Positions 21,474 through 28,711 of a DNA stretch of 29,054 nt are shown here, piece by piece (position 1 is the stretch's first letter; each line of letters opens with the position of its first letter). The notes under the pieces are model-generated. The model worked only from the letters and a program-made list of their open reading frames with translations, was not told the origin of the DNA and ran no database searches. The position numbers and the translations under genes are program-made. This DNA is from Candidatus Saccharimonadales bacterium (GTDB lineage: Bacteria > Patescibacteriota > Saccharimonadia > Saccharimonadales > Saccharimonadaceae): contig JASLCR010000007.1 in NCBI GenBank assembly GCA_030145955.1, positions 1 through 29,054 on the forward strand, written 5' to 3'.

Positions 21474-22649
21474 ATGTCACGCTACCTTTCAGTCTTAGGA
21501 CGACAACCCGAACTCAGCCTCGCAGAGCTTGAGCGGGTCTATGATAGTACTTCTCTTGAACACTTCTCCCCGACAACCGCCACATTTAGCTCAAATACTG
21601 CACCAAATATCCAGCAGCTAGGCGGTTCTCTAAAACTTGGCAAAGTAGTCTTGGAGCTCCGCAAAGCAACCTGGCAAGATGTGAATAAAAAAATTATTCA
21701 ACATTATACTAAACAGTTCAAGTATATTGATGCAAAGATTACGCTGGGTGTAAGTGTTTATGATTGGCGCATTAACCCCCGAGATGTCCAAAAGCTCGGC
21801 CTTAGTCTGAAAAAGGCCCTAAAGTCCCATGGTGTCAGTATGCGCCTCATTCCAAACAGCGAAAGCACCCTTGGTACAGCCACGAGCCACCATAATAAGC
21901 TTGGCCTATCACCAGCTAAAGTAGAGCTGCTTATCAGTTGCAGTAAGCAAGGCGGAGTTATCGTAGCAGAAAGTATTGGTACGCAAAATATTACTGCACT
22001 TGCGAAGCGTGACCAAGGACGGCCAAAGCGGGATGCTTTTGTTGGCATGCTACCACCAAAGCTTGCTCAAATTATGATCAATCTTGCGGCGGGCAATGCG
22101 CATAAAGGCCGTCTGCTTGACCCTTTCTGCGGAACAGGCGTATTGCTTCAGGAAGCCGCCCTGCTTGGCTACGACGTCTACGGCACTGACCTTAGTGATA
22201 AAATGATCGATTACTCCCAGGAAAATCTCGCCTGGATTATTGATAAATACAGCCTTAAGACCAACGTCACTGTCACACAAGGTGACGCAATGGACGCCAA
22301 GTGGGAAGCACCAATCGACTACGTCGCCTGTGAAACCTACCTTGGGCAACCCTTCTCGGCACCCCCCGCCCCCGACAAGCTCGATAAAGTGCGCAAGAAC
22401 TGTGATCATATCATTTCCGAATTTCTCACCAATATTCATCAGCAAATATTACCCGGCACCTCTCTCTGTGTCGCGGTACCCGCTTGGCGTGATAGTGACG
22501 GCCGGGTCACCCACCTTCCGCTCACAAAGAAGCTCGACTCACTTGGCTATTCACAGTGGGCCGCGCAGCACTCAAGTGGCAAGCCCCTACTCTACTACCG
22601 CGAAGATCAGGTGGTTGCGCGTGAGCTCCTCGTCTTAACAAGAAAATAG
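21474..22649 (+). CDS. TRM11/THUMP-type RNA methyltransferase-like protein
   Basis: 391 residues. N-terminal half is a weak THUMP/ferredoxin-like RNA-binding region (to about 170). KRDAFVGMLPPKLAQIMINL (about 185-204) and LLDPFCGTGVLLQEAALLGY (214-233) are typical of the tRNA guanosine-10 N2-methyltransferase group (Trm11/TrmG10). The catalytic (D/N)PPY is replaced by CETYLGQP (286-293), a change that resembles the TEPYLG form of divergent Trm11 relatives. It probably methylates tRNA or rRNA; the exact site is unknown. Single gene between its promoter and the rpmA promoter. Confidence 0.85.
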   Translation: MSRYLSVLGRQPELSLAELERVYDSTSLEHFSPTTATFSSNTAPNIQQLGGSLKLGKVVLELRKATWQDVNKKIIQHYTKQFKYIDAKITLGVSVYDWRINPRDVQKLGLSLKKALKSHGVSMRLIPNSESTLGTATSHHNKLGLSPAKVELLISCSKQGGVIVAESIGTQNITALAKRDQGRPKRDAFVGMLPPKLAQIMINLAAGNAHKGRLLDPFCGTGVLLQEAALLGYDVYGTDLSDKMIDYSQENLAWIIDKYSLKTNVTVTQGDAMDAKWEAPIDYVACETYLGQPFSAPPAPDKLDKVRKNCDHIISEFLTNIHQQILPGTSLCVAVPAWRDSDGRVTHLPLTKKLDSLGYSQWAAQHSSGKPLLYYREDQVVARELLVLTRK

Positions 22650-22660
22650 GCCTCACCCCC

Positions 22661-22689
22661 TTGACTTACCCGGTAATTTAACATACAAT
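22661..22689 (+). promoter_or_regulatory. rpmA promoter
   Basis: TTGACT (22661-22666), 17-base spacer, TACAAT (22684-22689). It gives a leader of about 30 bases carrying AAGGAG. Confidence 0.75.
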
Positions 22690-22724
22690 TGGACAGATTG
22701 TTGAAGAAATTTTAAGGAGAATCC

Positions 22725-22997
22725 ATGTCACACGTTAAAGCTGGTGGTTCATCAAAGAACATCCACAACAACGCCGGTACACGTCTCGGTGTGAAACGCT
22801 ATGGCGGCCAGAAAGTAAGCGCTGGCGAAGTACTTGTTCGTCAAACTGGTAGCACGAAGGTTGCTGGCCCTGGTACGTTTATCAGCCGCAACTTTACGAT
22901 CCATGCTGCAAAAGCTGGTATCGTCTCATTTAAGAAGGTTAAGTCTCGCCGCTTTACTGGCAAGACTGTTCCTCGCACGCAAGTTGTCGTTGAATAG
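22725..22997 (+). CDS. rpmA: 50S ribosomal protein L27
   Basis: 90 residues. The start MSHVKAGGSSKNIHNNAGTR has the family's Gly-Gly-Ser-Ser and basic N-terminus that reaches the peptidyl-transferase centre; LGVKRYGGQKVSAGEVLVRQ and the GIVSFKK strand complete the fold. There is no cleavable Firmicutes-type N-terminal extension. AAGGAG is 5-6 bases before ATG 22725. Usually paired with rplU, which is not next to it here. Followed by a strong terminator. Confidence 0.97.
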   Translation: MSHVKAGGSSKNIHNNAGTRLGVKRYGGQKVSAGEVLVRQTGSTKVAGPGTFISRNFTIHAAKAGIVSFKKVKSRRFTGKTVPRTQVVVE

Positions 22998-23014
22998 ATA
23001 AAAATACAACTTAT

Positions 23015-23048
23015 ATGAAAAATACTCTCAACCGAGAGTATTTTTCAT
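23015..23048. terminator. Bidirectional intrinsic terminator after rpmA
   Basis: Perfect 15-bp stem (23015-23029 with 23034-23048), 4-base loop AACC, with A- and T-runs. It lies between rpmA and the convergent HExxH gene. Confidence 0.9.
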
Positions 23049-23051
23049 TAC

Positions 23052-24467
23052 TTAAGCTGCTTCCTGCCGATATATTTCTCGTGCACGGGCAGTCAGTTTG
23101 CGTGTCATAAAAGATAGCCCAAAGCGAACTGTCATATTCTCAAACATGTCGATCAGACCAGGATTGCGTTGCTCACCCTCGGCAATCACCCGAGCAGATT
23201 CCTCTAACCTCTCTTTAATATCTTCAGCACGGCCCGCCGCCACTTCATCCTGATAGATACCTTCAAGTACTCCGTCAAAACCGCCCATATAATTGTATGC
23301 TTCCTTTATAAAGACATTGCTTTGATGCTCAATATAATTCTTTGGAGATGCGAGTGCAAGATCGACCATACGTGCAAGACCAACGCGATTTGCAATATCA
23401 CCAAGGACTTCAGTACTAGTCCCTCCCTTTACGCGTGTATCAAAGCCATCCTTAACTGAGTGACCAGTGATAATACGATACTGCGCAAAGAAGCGTTTAA
23501 TATCCTGGTAGCCATGACGATCACCGGAAAAATGCTCAGCACGAAGCTCTTCGGCATTAATACCAAATGTCACGCCACCGTCGAGAGTAACACCTCCCTG
23601 CGTATGAGTATATTCATGCGCAAGCACAGCAACATCACGATCTACACCCTGCGAAGCGAGAGGGCTATTCTCAATTACTTGAGGATCGCGGATTTTCTCA
23701 GCGAGCGCCGTTGAGATACAGAGTGTTTTATGACCATCAAGTACGGTCACCCATGCAGGAGCAAATTGCTCCTCTACACCGAGCTCTCTTGCAAATGCCA
23801 TATTACGCTCTATCAGACCCTTTTTCCACGCCTTAACATCGTCCTTAAGTTGCACTTGTGCAGCTAGCTCAGAGCTCCGTATCCCAAGGCTGTAGTCGGG
23901 TGCAGGCGCTGAAAGGCTATTGGTATCGTTCTCATCGGCAATCGAAAGTACCCTGATAGTGTACTCATCTTCATTTTCAGCAGTTATACCAAGCCGTTCC
24001 TTTGTGGCCTCAATTTGCGGAATCAATCCAGATGACATCATTTCCTGGATCTCATCTGATAGCGCCCTATCGGTATATCTATCGTAGACTCTTACACGAG
24101 TAGCATCATCAAACTCTTCATTATCCAGCTTCACTTGCTCGCTAAACTCAGCAAGCAAATCACTGTGCTCGTGCGCAAGAAGTGTTACAATGTCAGCAAC
24201 ATATGTCTTCTCCTTAACATCATCCGGAGCACTCTTAGCCCATCGCGCAGCAATACCCGATAATAGTAGCCCCCTAGCAGGCTCCGAGAAGAATGATGGT
24301 TTGATCTCGAACTCTTCTACCAACTCTCTTACGGAGCTCAATATTTCTGGATTATCCCTTAGCTCTGGGATTTGTTCACTTAAGCTCGCAAATGAGGCAT
24401 CCAACACCTCATTTAATTCATGAAGATTGTTCTGGGTATCTGCTGAGTTTGGTGCATACTCTGTCAT
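23052..24467 (-). CDS. Large soluble protein with HExxH metallopeptidase-like motif
   Basis: 471 residues, acidic, no signal peptide or membrane helix. The centre carries VAVLAHEYTHTQGGV: H284, E285 and H288 form a zincin HExxH motif. NAEELRAEHFSGD, 18-30 residues later, offers E306/E307 as a possible third ligand. The first 200 residues are helical and strongly charged. I do not recognise a peptidase family; it could be an intracellular or non-classically exported protease, or a toxin-like effector. It is preceded by a 17-bp hairpin containing a promoter-like sequence; a leader of about 27 bases has no Shine-Dalgarno. Confidence 0.78.
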   Translation of the reverse strand: MTEYAPNSADTQNNLHELNEVLDASFASLSEQIPELRDNPEILSSVRELVEEFEIKPSFFSEPARGLLLSGIAARWAKSAPDDVKEKTYVADIVTLLAHEHSDLLAEFSEQVKLDNEEFDDATRVRVYDRYTDRALSDEIQEMMSSGLIPQIEATKERLGITAENEDEYTIRVLSIADENDTNSLSAPAPDYSLGIRSSELAAQVQLKDDVKAWKKGLIERNMAFARELGVEEQFAPAWVTVLDGHKTLCISTALAEKIRDPQVIENSPLASQGVDRDVAVLAHEYTHTQGGVTLDGGVTFGINAEELRAEHFSGDRHGYQDIKRFFAQYRIITGHSVKDGFDTRVKGGTSTEVLGDIANRVGLARMVDLALASPKNYIEHQSNVFIKEAYNYMGGFDGVLEGIYQDEVAAGRAEDIKERLEESARVIAEGEQRNPGLIDMFENMTVRFGLSFMTRKLTARAREIYRQEAA

Positions 24468-24494
24468 ATTTGTTTTATTAAGTTTCTATGCTCT

Positions 24495-24523
24495 ATTTAA
24501 GCATAAGAGACACTTAAAGTCAA
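24495..24523 (-). promoter_or_regulatory. Possible promoter inside a perfect hairpin
   Basis: Minus-strand TTGACT (24523-24518), 17-base spacer, TTAAAT (24500-24495). The -35 lies in the hairpin loop and the -10 at its foot, so strand pairing and promoter overlap. Confidence 0.45.
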
Positions 24524-24538
24524 GTGTCTCTTATGCTT
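24499..24538. repeat. Perfect 17-bp inverted repeat
   Basis: 24499-24515 pairs exactly with 24522-24538 around a 6-base loop. It lies between the 83-aa gene and the HExxH gene. There is no T-run on the minus strand, so it is an imperfect terminator; it could be an operator or RNA-stability element. Confidence 0.75.
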
Positions 24539-24552
24539 CATGCAGGTAGAGA

Positions 24553-24804
24553 TTATTGCTGCTCGTCGATCTTAGTGCTACGCAACACTTGCTGACCAAT
24601 ATCACGATTTGACTCACCAAGTCGTGCACCGTTCTCTATCATTTCAGGGCTTGGTTCAGTCGTCGACAAAGTCGGTGGCGAATAATCTCGACTCCCAAAT
24701 ACTTTTCCATCCGGCCCCTGGTCTGGTGCGCCTAGGACTGTTGGATGAGGTTGTGGTCGTTCCTCTAGAGAGCTTGACTTATGCCCTTTACGCCAACCAA
24801 ACAT
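24553..24804 (-). CDS. Small Pro/Ser-rich hypothetical protein
   Basis: 83 residues, hydrophilic, mostly disordered by composition: MFGWRKGHKSSSLEERPQPH, then PTVLGAPDQGPDG and a short acidic helix near the C-terminus (MIENGARLGESNRDIGQQVL). It starts at 24804, sharing one base with the stop of the receiver gene (TAATG), so the two are translationally coupled. It may be a partner of the receiver-only regulator; that is context alone. No family recognised. Confidence 0.7.
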   Translation of the reverse strand: MFGWRKGHKSSSLEERPQPHPTVLGAPDQGPDGKVFGSRDYSPPTLSTTEPSPEMIENGARLGESNRDIGQQVLRSTKIDEQQ

Positions 24805-25220
24805 TACACCTGACCCTCAGAGCTAGTACTCTGCGTTGCATCAACGACACCAAGATGGTGCTTCACGCGGTCAACCACATCGCCAATAACTACTTGCGAC
24901 TTCACAAGATAATCATCGACACCAAGATTTTCGGCACGCTCTTTGTCTTTTGGCTGACTGAGAGCCGTAAGCATCACTACCTTGATGTTTGTTGTTTCAG
25001 GGGTGTTGCGCAAGATATCAAGCACATCGAAACCACTAATCTTTGGCATCATCGCATCAAGCAAAATAAGCTCGGGCTTGAAAGAAACTGCGGTTGAAAG
25101 CGCATCTTCACCATTATTCACCTGACGAACTTCAAAGCCCTCAAGCTCCAATCGTGCCTGATAGACATCGGCAAGTGAGGTATCATCTTCTACAAGGAGT
25201 ATACGTTTTTTAGCGTTCAT
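24804..25220 (-). CDS. Receiver-only response regulator
   Basis: 138 residues, a single CheY-like receiver. Acidic pocket E11, D12, D13 (LLVEDDTS), phospho-acceptor D55 (LILLDAMMP), switch T85 (VVMLTALS), Lys K107 (DYLVKSQ). There is no output domain and no adjacent kinase; the window's only kinase is 8 kb away with its own receiver. A TAGAAT -10 ends 6 bases before ATG 25220, giving a leaderless message. Coupled to the 83-aa gene. Confidence 0.93.
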   Translation of the reverse strand: MNAKKRILLVEDDTSLADVYQARLELEGFEVRQVNNGEDALSTAVSFKPELILLDAMMPKISGFDVLDILRNTPETTNIKVVMLTALSQPKDKERAENLGVDDYLVKSQVVIGDVVDRVKHHLGVVDATQSTSSEGQV

Positions 25221-25226
25221 ATCTAT

Positions 25227-25232
25227 ATTCTA
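25227..25232 (-). promoter_or_regulatory. -10 element of the receiver gene
   Basis: TAGAAT on the minus strand, 6 bases before ATG 25220. Confidence 0.45.
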
Positions 25233-25256
25233 CCCCACCCTGGCGTAAAAGCACAA

Positions 25257-26474
25257 CTACTTTACTGCCTTTAGTGCCGCATCGAGCTGAGGATCGCGAT
25301 CGCGATTGATATCGTCTGTACTAATCTCAACCGCCTGGTCGGGTTGCAAACCATTGCCATTGATATTATGGCCCTTGGGTGTGTACCATTTCGCTATGGT
25401 CACCTTAAGTTGCGCACCATCCTCAAGATCAATAAGTTGCTGCACGGAACCTTTACCAAATGTTTTCTTCCCAAGGAGTGTTGCTTTGCCGTAATCACGT
25501 AGCGCTCCTGCAACAATCTCGCTCGCACTTGCTGTACCCTCATCCACCAACACAATCGTCTTCAGCTTGCCAAGCAGCGGGTCACCACTTGCCTTTGATT
25601 GATCAACTACCTTACCGTTCTTTCGCTGAGATACAATTACTTGCCCCTTATCAAGCCAGAGGCTAGCCACGTCGATTGCACCGTTTACATACCCACCGCC
25701 ATCTCCTCGAAGGTCAAGAATGACACCTGTTACGTTCTGCTGCTTGAATGAATCGGCTGCTTTGCGAGCAAGCGCACCTGTTTCGCCATCAAAACGGCTG
25801 ATCGTAAGAATTCCAACGCCATTCTTAACTTCACTGCGTACACTTGGGTTATTTACCACTGCTCGTGTAATAGTAAAGGTCATCGTTTTACCTTCACGGC
25901 CGACTTCAACTTTAACTGTTGTGCCCTCTTTGCCGCGAATCTTTGCCACAACAACGTCAACATCCTGCTTGCTCACATCTTCGTCGTTCACCCGAAGTAC
26001 AATATCACCTTTACGTAGGCCGGCTTTCTCGGCTGGATGATCTGGTAACGCACGCACTACTGTTGGACGGTCATTACGAATACCAATCTCCGCACCAATA
26101 CCACCGCCGATCTCACCGTCAAGATCATCTTGGAGGGCTTTTGCATCCTTTGCGTTCAAATATACAGTGTACTTATCGCCTGCCGCCGCAGTAAGACCCT
26201 TATTGGCACCATCGATAAGCGTCTTTGTATCAAGCTTGCCATCATAATTTTCGAGTAGATACTGGTATGTATGTTGCACGGAGGTAAGGTCAATAGTCTT
26301 ATTTGACCTGGGAGTTCCAATCACTCTTGAAATAGTGTCGTTCACTTCATTGATCCGTGTTCCTGCCACAAACGAAAGGAGCGCAATCAGACACACCGAA
26401 AAGAAAAGAATCTTGCCATTAATCAATATCATGCCGGGCTTGGCAGAAGCCCTATCGTGTTCAAAGTCTTTCAT
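25257..26474 (-). CDS. S41 family C-terminal processing (tail-specific) protease
   Basis: 405 residues: N-terminal membrane anchor (KILFFSVCLIALLSFVAGT, 21-39), S41 N-terminal helices, PDZ domain (about 118-203, with IGAEIGIRNDRPTVV and PAEKAGLRKGDIVLRVND), then the catalytic domain. In DEGTASASEI the nucleophile is S316; in TFGKGSVQQL the general base is K341 and the assisting Gln Q345, the CtpB-like spacing of 25. It acts outside the membrane on protein C-termini. It follows the CHAP hydrolase gene, a natural substrate candidate, as tail-specific proteases often control wall hydrolases. TATACT ends 8 bases before the ATG. Confidence 0.95.
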   Translation of the reverse strand: MKDFEHDRASAKPGMILINGKILFFSVCLIALLSFVAGTRINEVNDTISRVIGTPRSNKTIDLTSVQHTYQYLLENYDGKLDTKTLIDGANKGLTAAAGDKYTVYLNAKDAKALQDDLDGEIGGGIGAEIGIRNDRPTVVRALPDHPAEKAGLRKGDIVLRVNDEDVSKQDVDVVVAKIRGKEGTTVKVEVGREGKTMTFTITRAVVNNPSVRSEVKNGVGILTISRFDGETGALARKAADSFKQQNVTGVILDLRGDGGGYVNGAIDVASLWLDKGQVIVSQRKNGKVVDQSKASGDPLLGKLKTIVLVDEGTASASEIVAGALRDYGKATLLGKKTFGKGSVQQLIDLEDGAQLKVTIAKWYTPKGHNINGNGLQPDQAVEISTDDINRDRDPQLDAALKAVK

Positions 26475-26482
26475 CTTCCCCT

Positions 26483-26488
26483 AGTATA
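26483..26488 (-). promoter_or_regulatory. -10 element of the S41 protease gene
   Basis: TATACT on the minus strand, 8 bases before ATG 26474; an AGGGGAAG that could serve as ribosome site lies between. Confidence 0.5.
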
Positions 26489-26524
26489 GCGGATTTATTG
26501 CCGCTTATGCTAGAGAAAATAATT

Positions 26525-27691
26525 CTAGAAGTAGATGTATGTATCGTAGGTCGCTGGATTAACGTTATAGCGCTCAGAATAGTGTCCCCAGCCTCGGCCT
26601 GGAAGATATTCGTTATACTGGCTAATATTAATGGTTCCATCACCATTAACGCTTTCAACCCATACAACATGTCCGTAGGCACCAGCGCTGATCACGCCGA
26701 CTGATTTTGCTCGAGGCGTTGAGCCCGTAGGAATCCCTGCTGCCCTGGCATTACCAGGCCATTGATTGGCATTACCAACACCGCCCCAATATGGCATATG
26801 TCCGTTCTTTTGGTACACTTTCCATGCTGTATAGCTGACGCATTCACGGTTGTACATACCCCAAGGGTCAACAATGGTGTCCATTTCTGAGTTAGCAAGA
26901 TTGTTGGGGTAACCGCCACGAGTTGGGCTGCCCGCAACAGCGCCACCGCCGCCACCGTTGGCACGTAGGCGTGCTGCGATCTCAGCCTGCTGCTGCTGCT
27001 CCAGCTTACTCTTTTGCTGTGATGACTGCGCAGATAGCTGCTGGAAGACACTTTCTTTACCTCGTGTCTTTGCGATCAACTCCTGTTTCTCCTGCTCCTT
27101 CTGAACAAGCTGTTGGCGCTGATTCTTCTGGTCAGCAATCACCTGCTCAACTTGCTTCTTCTGCTTTTCAAGATCTTTCTTAAGGCGATCAATGCGATCA
27201 ATTGTCTGCTTTAGTGTGCTTTGTACTTGCTCGCGGTTTGCTTGCTTATCAACATATTCGGCAATATTCTTACTACTTGCAAGCATTTCAAGCGGCGAAA
27301 CACCGTTGTCAATGTACATATCAGCAATGGTGTCACCTAGCACAGATTTGTTATCTTTGATTTTTTGCTCGTTTTCAGCAATTTGCTGCGCCAGCTGGTT
27401 GGCTTTTTGCGTGCTTACATCAAGCCGAGCTTGAATTTGATTGCGCTCATTTGTCAGCTTTGCAAGCTGAGTCTGATATGTCTGACGTTCTTTTCCTAGT
27501 TTTGCAGCCTCATTATTATACTGAGAGATTTGTTGCTCAAGCGCACGAATTTTAACATCGTAGTCATCTGCATAGGCAGGACGATCAAACGTAAAAGGAG
27601 AAACGGACAACGCCATAATCGTAGCAGCGATCACGCATGCCTTCATGGTGAACGATTTGCTCGAAACTGGTGTGGTGGACCGTTGTTTCAT
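26525..27691 (-). CDS. Secreted coiled-coil CHAP-domain peptidoglycan hydrolase (PcsB-like)
   Basis: 388 residues from ATG 27691: Sec signal peptide (KACVIAATIMALSVSPFTF, cleavage near AYA-DD), a long Gln/Lys-rich coiled coil (about 43-245), a Gly linker, and a C-terminal CHAP amidase/endopeptidase domain. Catalytic Cys is in YNRECVSYTAW (C284) and His in AYGHVVWVE (H341); the polar third residue is in SQYNEYL. The layout matches PcsB/RipC-type hydrolases that FtsEX activates through the coiled coil, and ftsX and ftsE lie directly upstream. ATG 27700 is rejected because the -10 of a TTGACA promoter covers it. Confidence 0.95.
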   Translation of the reverse strand: MKQRSTTPVSSKSFTMKACVIAATIMALSVSPFTFDRPAYADDYDVKIRALEQQISQYNNEAAKLGKERQTYQTQLAKLTNERNQIQARLDVSTQKANQLAQQIAENEQKIKDNKSVLGDTIADMYIDNGVSPLEMLASSKNIAEYVDKQANREQVQSTLKQTIDRIDRLKKDLEKQKKQVEQVIADQKNQRQQLVQKEQEKQELIAKTRGKESVFQQLSAQSSQQKSKLEQQQQAEIAARLRANGGGGGAVAGSPTRGGYPNNLANSEMDTIVDPWGMYNRECVSYTAWKVYQKNGHMPYWGGVGNANQWPGNARAAGIPTGSTPRAKSVGVISAGAYGHVVWVESVNGDGTINISQYNEYLPGRGWGHYSERYNVNPATYDTYIYF

Positions 27692-27698
27692 TACTCCC

Positions 27699-27728
27699 AT
27701 ACTACCATAAGCAGAATAGCTTTGTCAA
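27699..27728 (-). promoter_or_regulatory. Promoter of the CHAP hydrolase gene overlapping the ftsX stop
   Basis: Perfect -35 TTGACA (27728-27723, sharing the ftsX TGA), 18-base spacer, extended -10 TGGTAGTAT (hexamer 27704-27699). ATG 27691 is 7 bases on, with GGGAG just before it. Confidence 0.65.
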
Positions 27729-28711
27729 ACCTTTAAATATTTACGTGTTGCAAGCAGTGAAGATATGATGCCAATAATCGCGCCGGCCAGAATCATGCCA
27801 AGTAGTACAAACCCGATATAGGTTACAAGAAAATCAATGGTTGGCCCAATTGCTACCTTATAGCTCAGTAGCTTTTCGCGTGCCGCATAGAGCATGAAAA
27901 GTCCGATACCCGTTGCCAGTACAGCCGCAATAAATCCATACACAACAGCTTCTACAACAAATGGACCTCGAATAAAGCTTCTGTCTGCACCAATCAGCTT
28001 CATCATCTGAATCTCTTCTTTGCGGTTAAAGATTGCCATGCGAATAGTGTTGAAGACAATGAGACTTGATATCACCACAAACACGACACTTGCTGCCAGC
28101 CCTGCTTTGTCGGCAAATGACACCCAGCTTCCGATTGTCTTAATCGCATCACGTCGATCACCAGCAAATGATGGCTCTCTACCAGTATCACGGTGGGTTT
28201 TGTAGTTTTCATTCGTCTTCACGAACATATCAAGCTCGCTGGTATTGTTGATATCTGCAACATTAACCCGTATTATCCAAGGAAATTTATTAGTCGCCTC
28301 GTTAAGAATACGTAGCAGATCAGGGTCTGAGTTCTTGCTATCCTTGGCAAAATCGGCCCTTGCCTCTTCAGGATTAATATATGACACCTTCTTGACGCTC
28401 GGAAGCTTCTTGAGGTCATTCGTCACCTGTTGCGCTTGCTCCTCGGTAGAGTCATGAGCTAGGTAGACAGACATATCAACATTGCTTCTAATTTCATCGA
28501 CAGTTGTTTGAAGCGTATTACGTGCCGCCAAGGTCATAAAGACAATCAGCAAAGTAATCGTCATAACAGCGGTTGCCGCAACAGTTAGCCAGGCGTTTCG
28601 GCTAAAGTTATTGACACCATAGCGCACCATACGCATAAATGTAATCCACTGGCGGCGCCGTCGCCGCTGAAGCGCAAAGCTCTTGCCGTCGTGCTTTTTA
28701 TGCTTTGCCAT
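27725..28711 (-). CDS. ftsX: Cell division protein FtsX
   Basis: Transmembrane half of the FtsEX complex, which converts ATP hydrolysis by FtsE into activation of wall hydrolases. 328 residues from ATG 28711: basic Lys/Arg-rich N-terminus (KHKKHDGKSFALQRRRRRQW), first helix (AWLTVAATAVMTITLLIVFM), an extracellular domain (about 65-175, e.g. VDMSVYLAHDSTEEQAQQV), and three C-terminal helices (AGLAASVVFVVISSLIVF onward). The longer frame to 28771 overlaps ftsE more; GGAGG 8 bases before ATG 28711 decides. Overlap with ftsE is 14 bases. Confidence 0.96.
   Translation of the reverse strand: MAKHKKHDGKSFALQRRRRRQWITFMRMVRYGVNNFSRNAWLTVAATAVMTITLLIVFMTLAARNTLQTTVDEIRSNVDMSVYLAHDSTEEQAQQVTNDLKKLPSVKKVSYINPEEARADFAKDSKNSDPDLLRILNEATNKFPWIIRVNVADINNTSELDMFVKTNENYKTHRDTGREPSFAGDRRDAIKTIGSWVSFADKAGLAASVVFVVISSLIVFNTIRMAIFNRKEEIQMMKLIGADRSFIRGPFVVEAVVYGFIAAVLATGIGLFMLYAAREKLLSYKVAIGPTIDFLVTYIGFVLLGMILAGAIIGIISSLLATRKYLKV

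Noticed and set aside
24609..25097. 162-codon plus-strand ORF
   Set aside because: Antisense to the receiver gene, whose catalytic residues are all in place.
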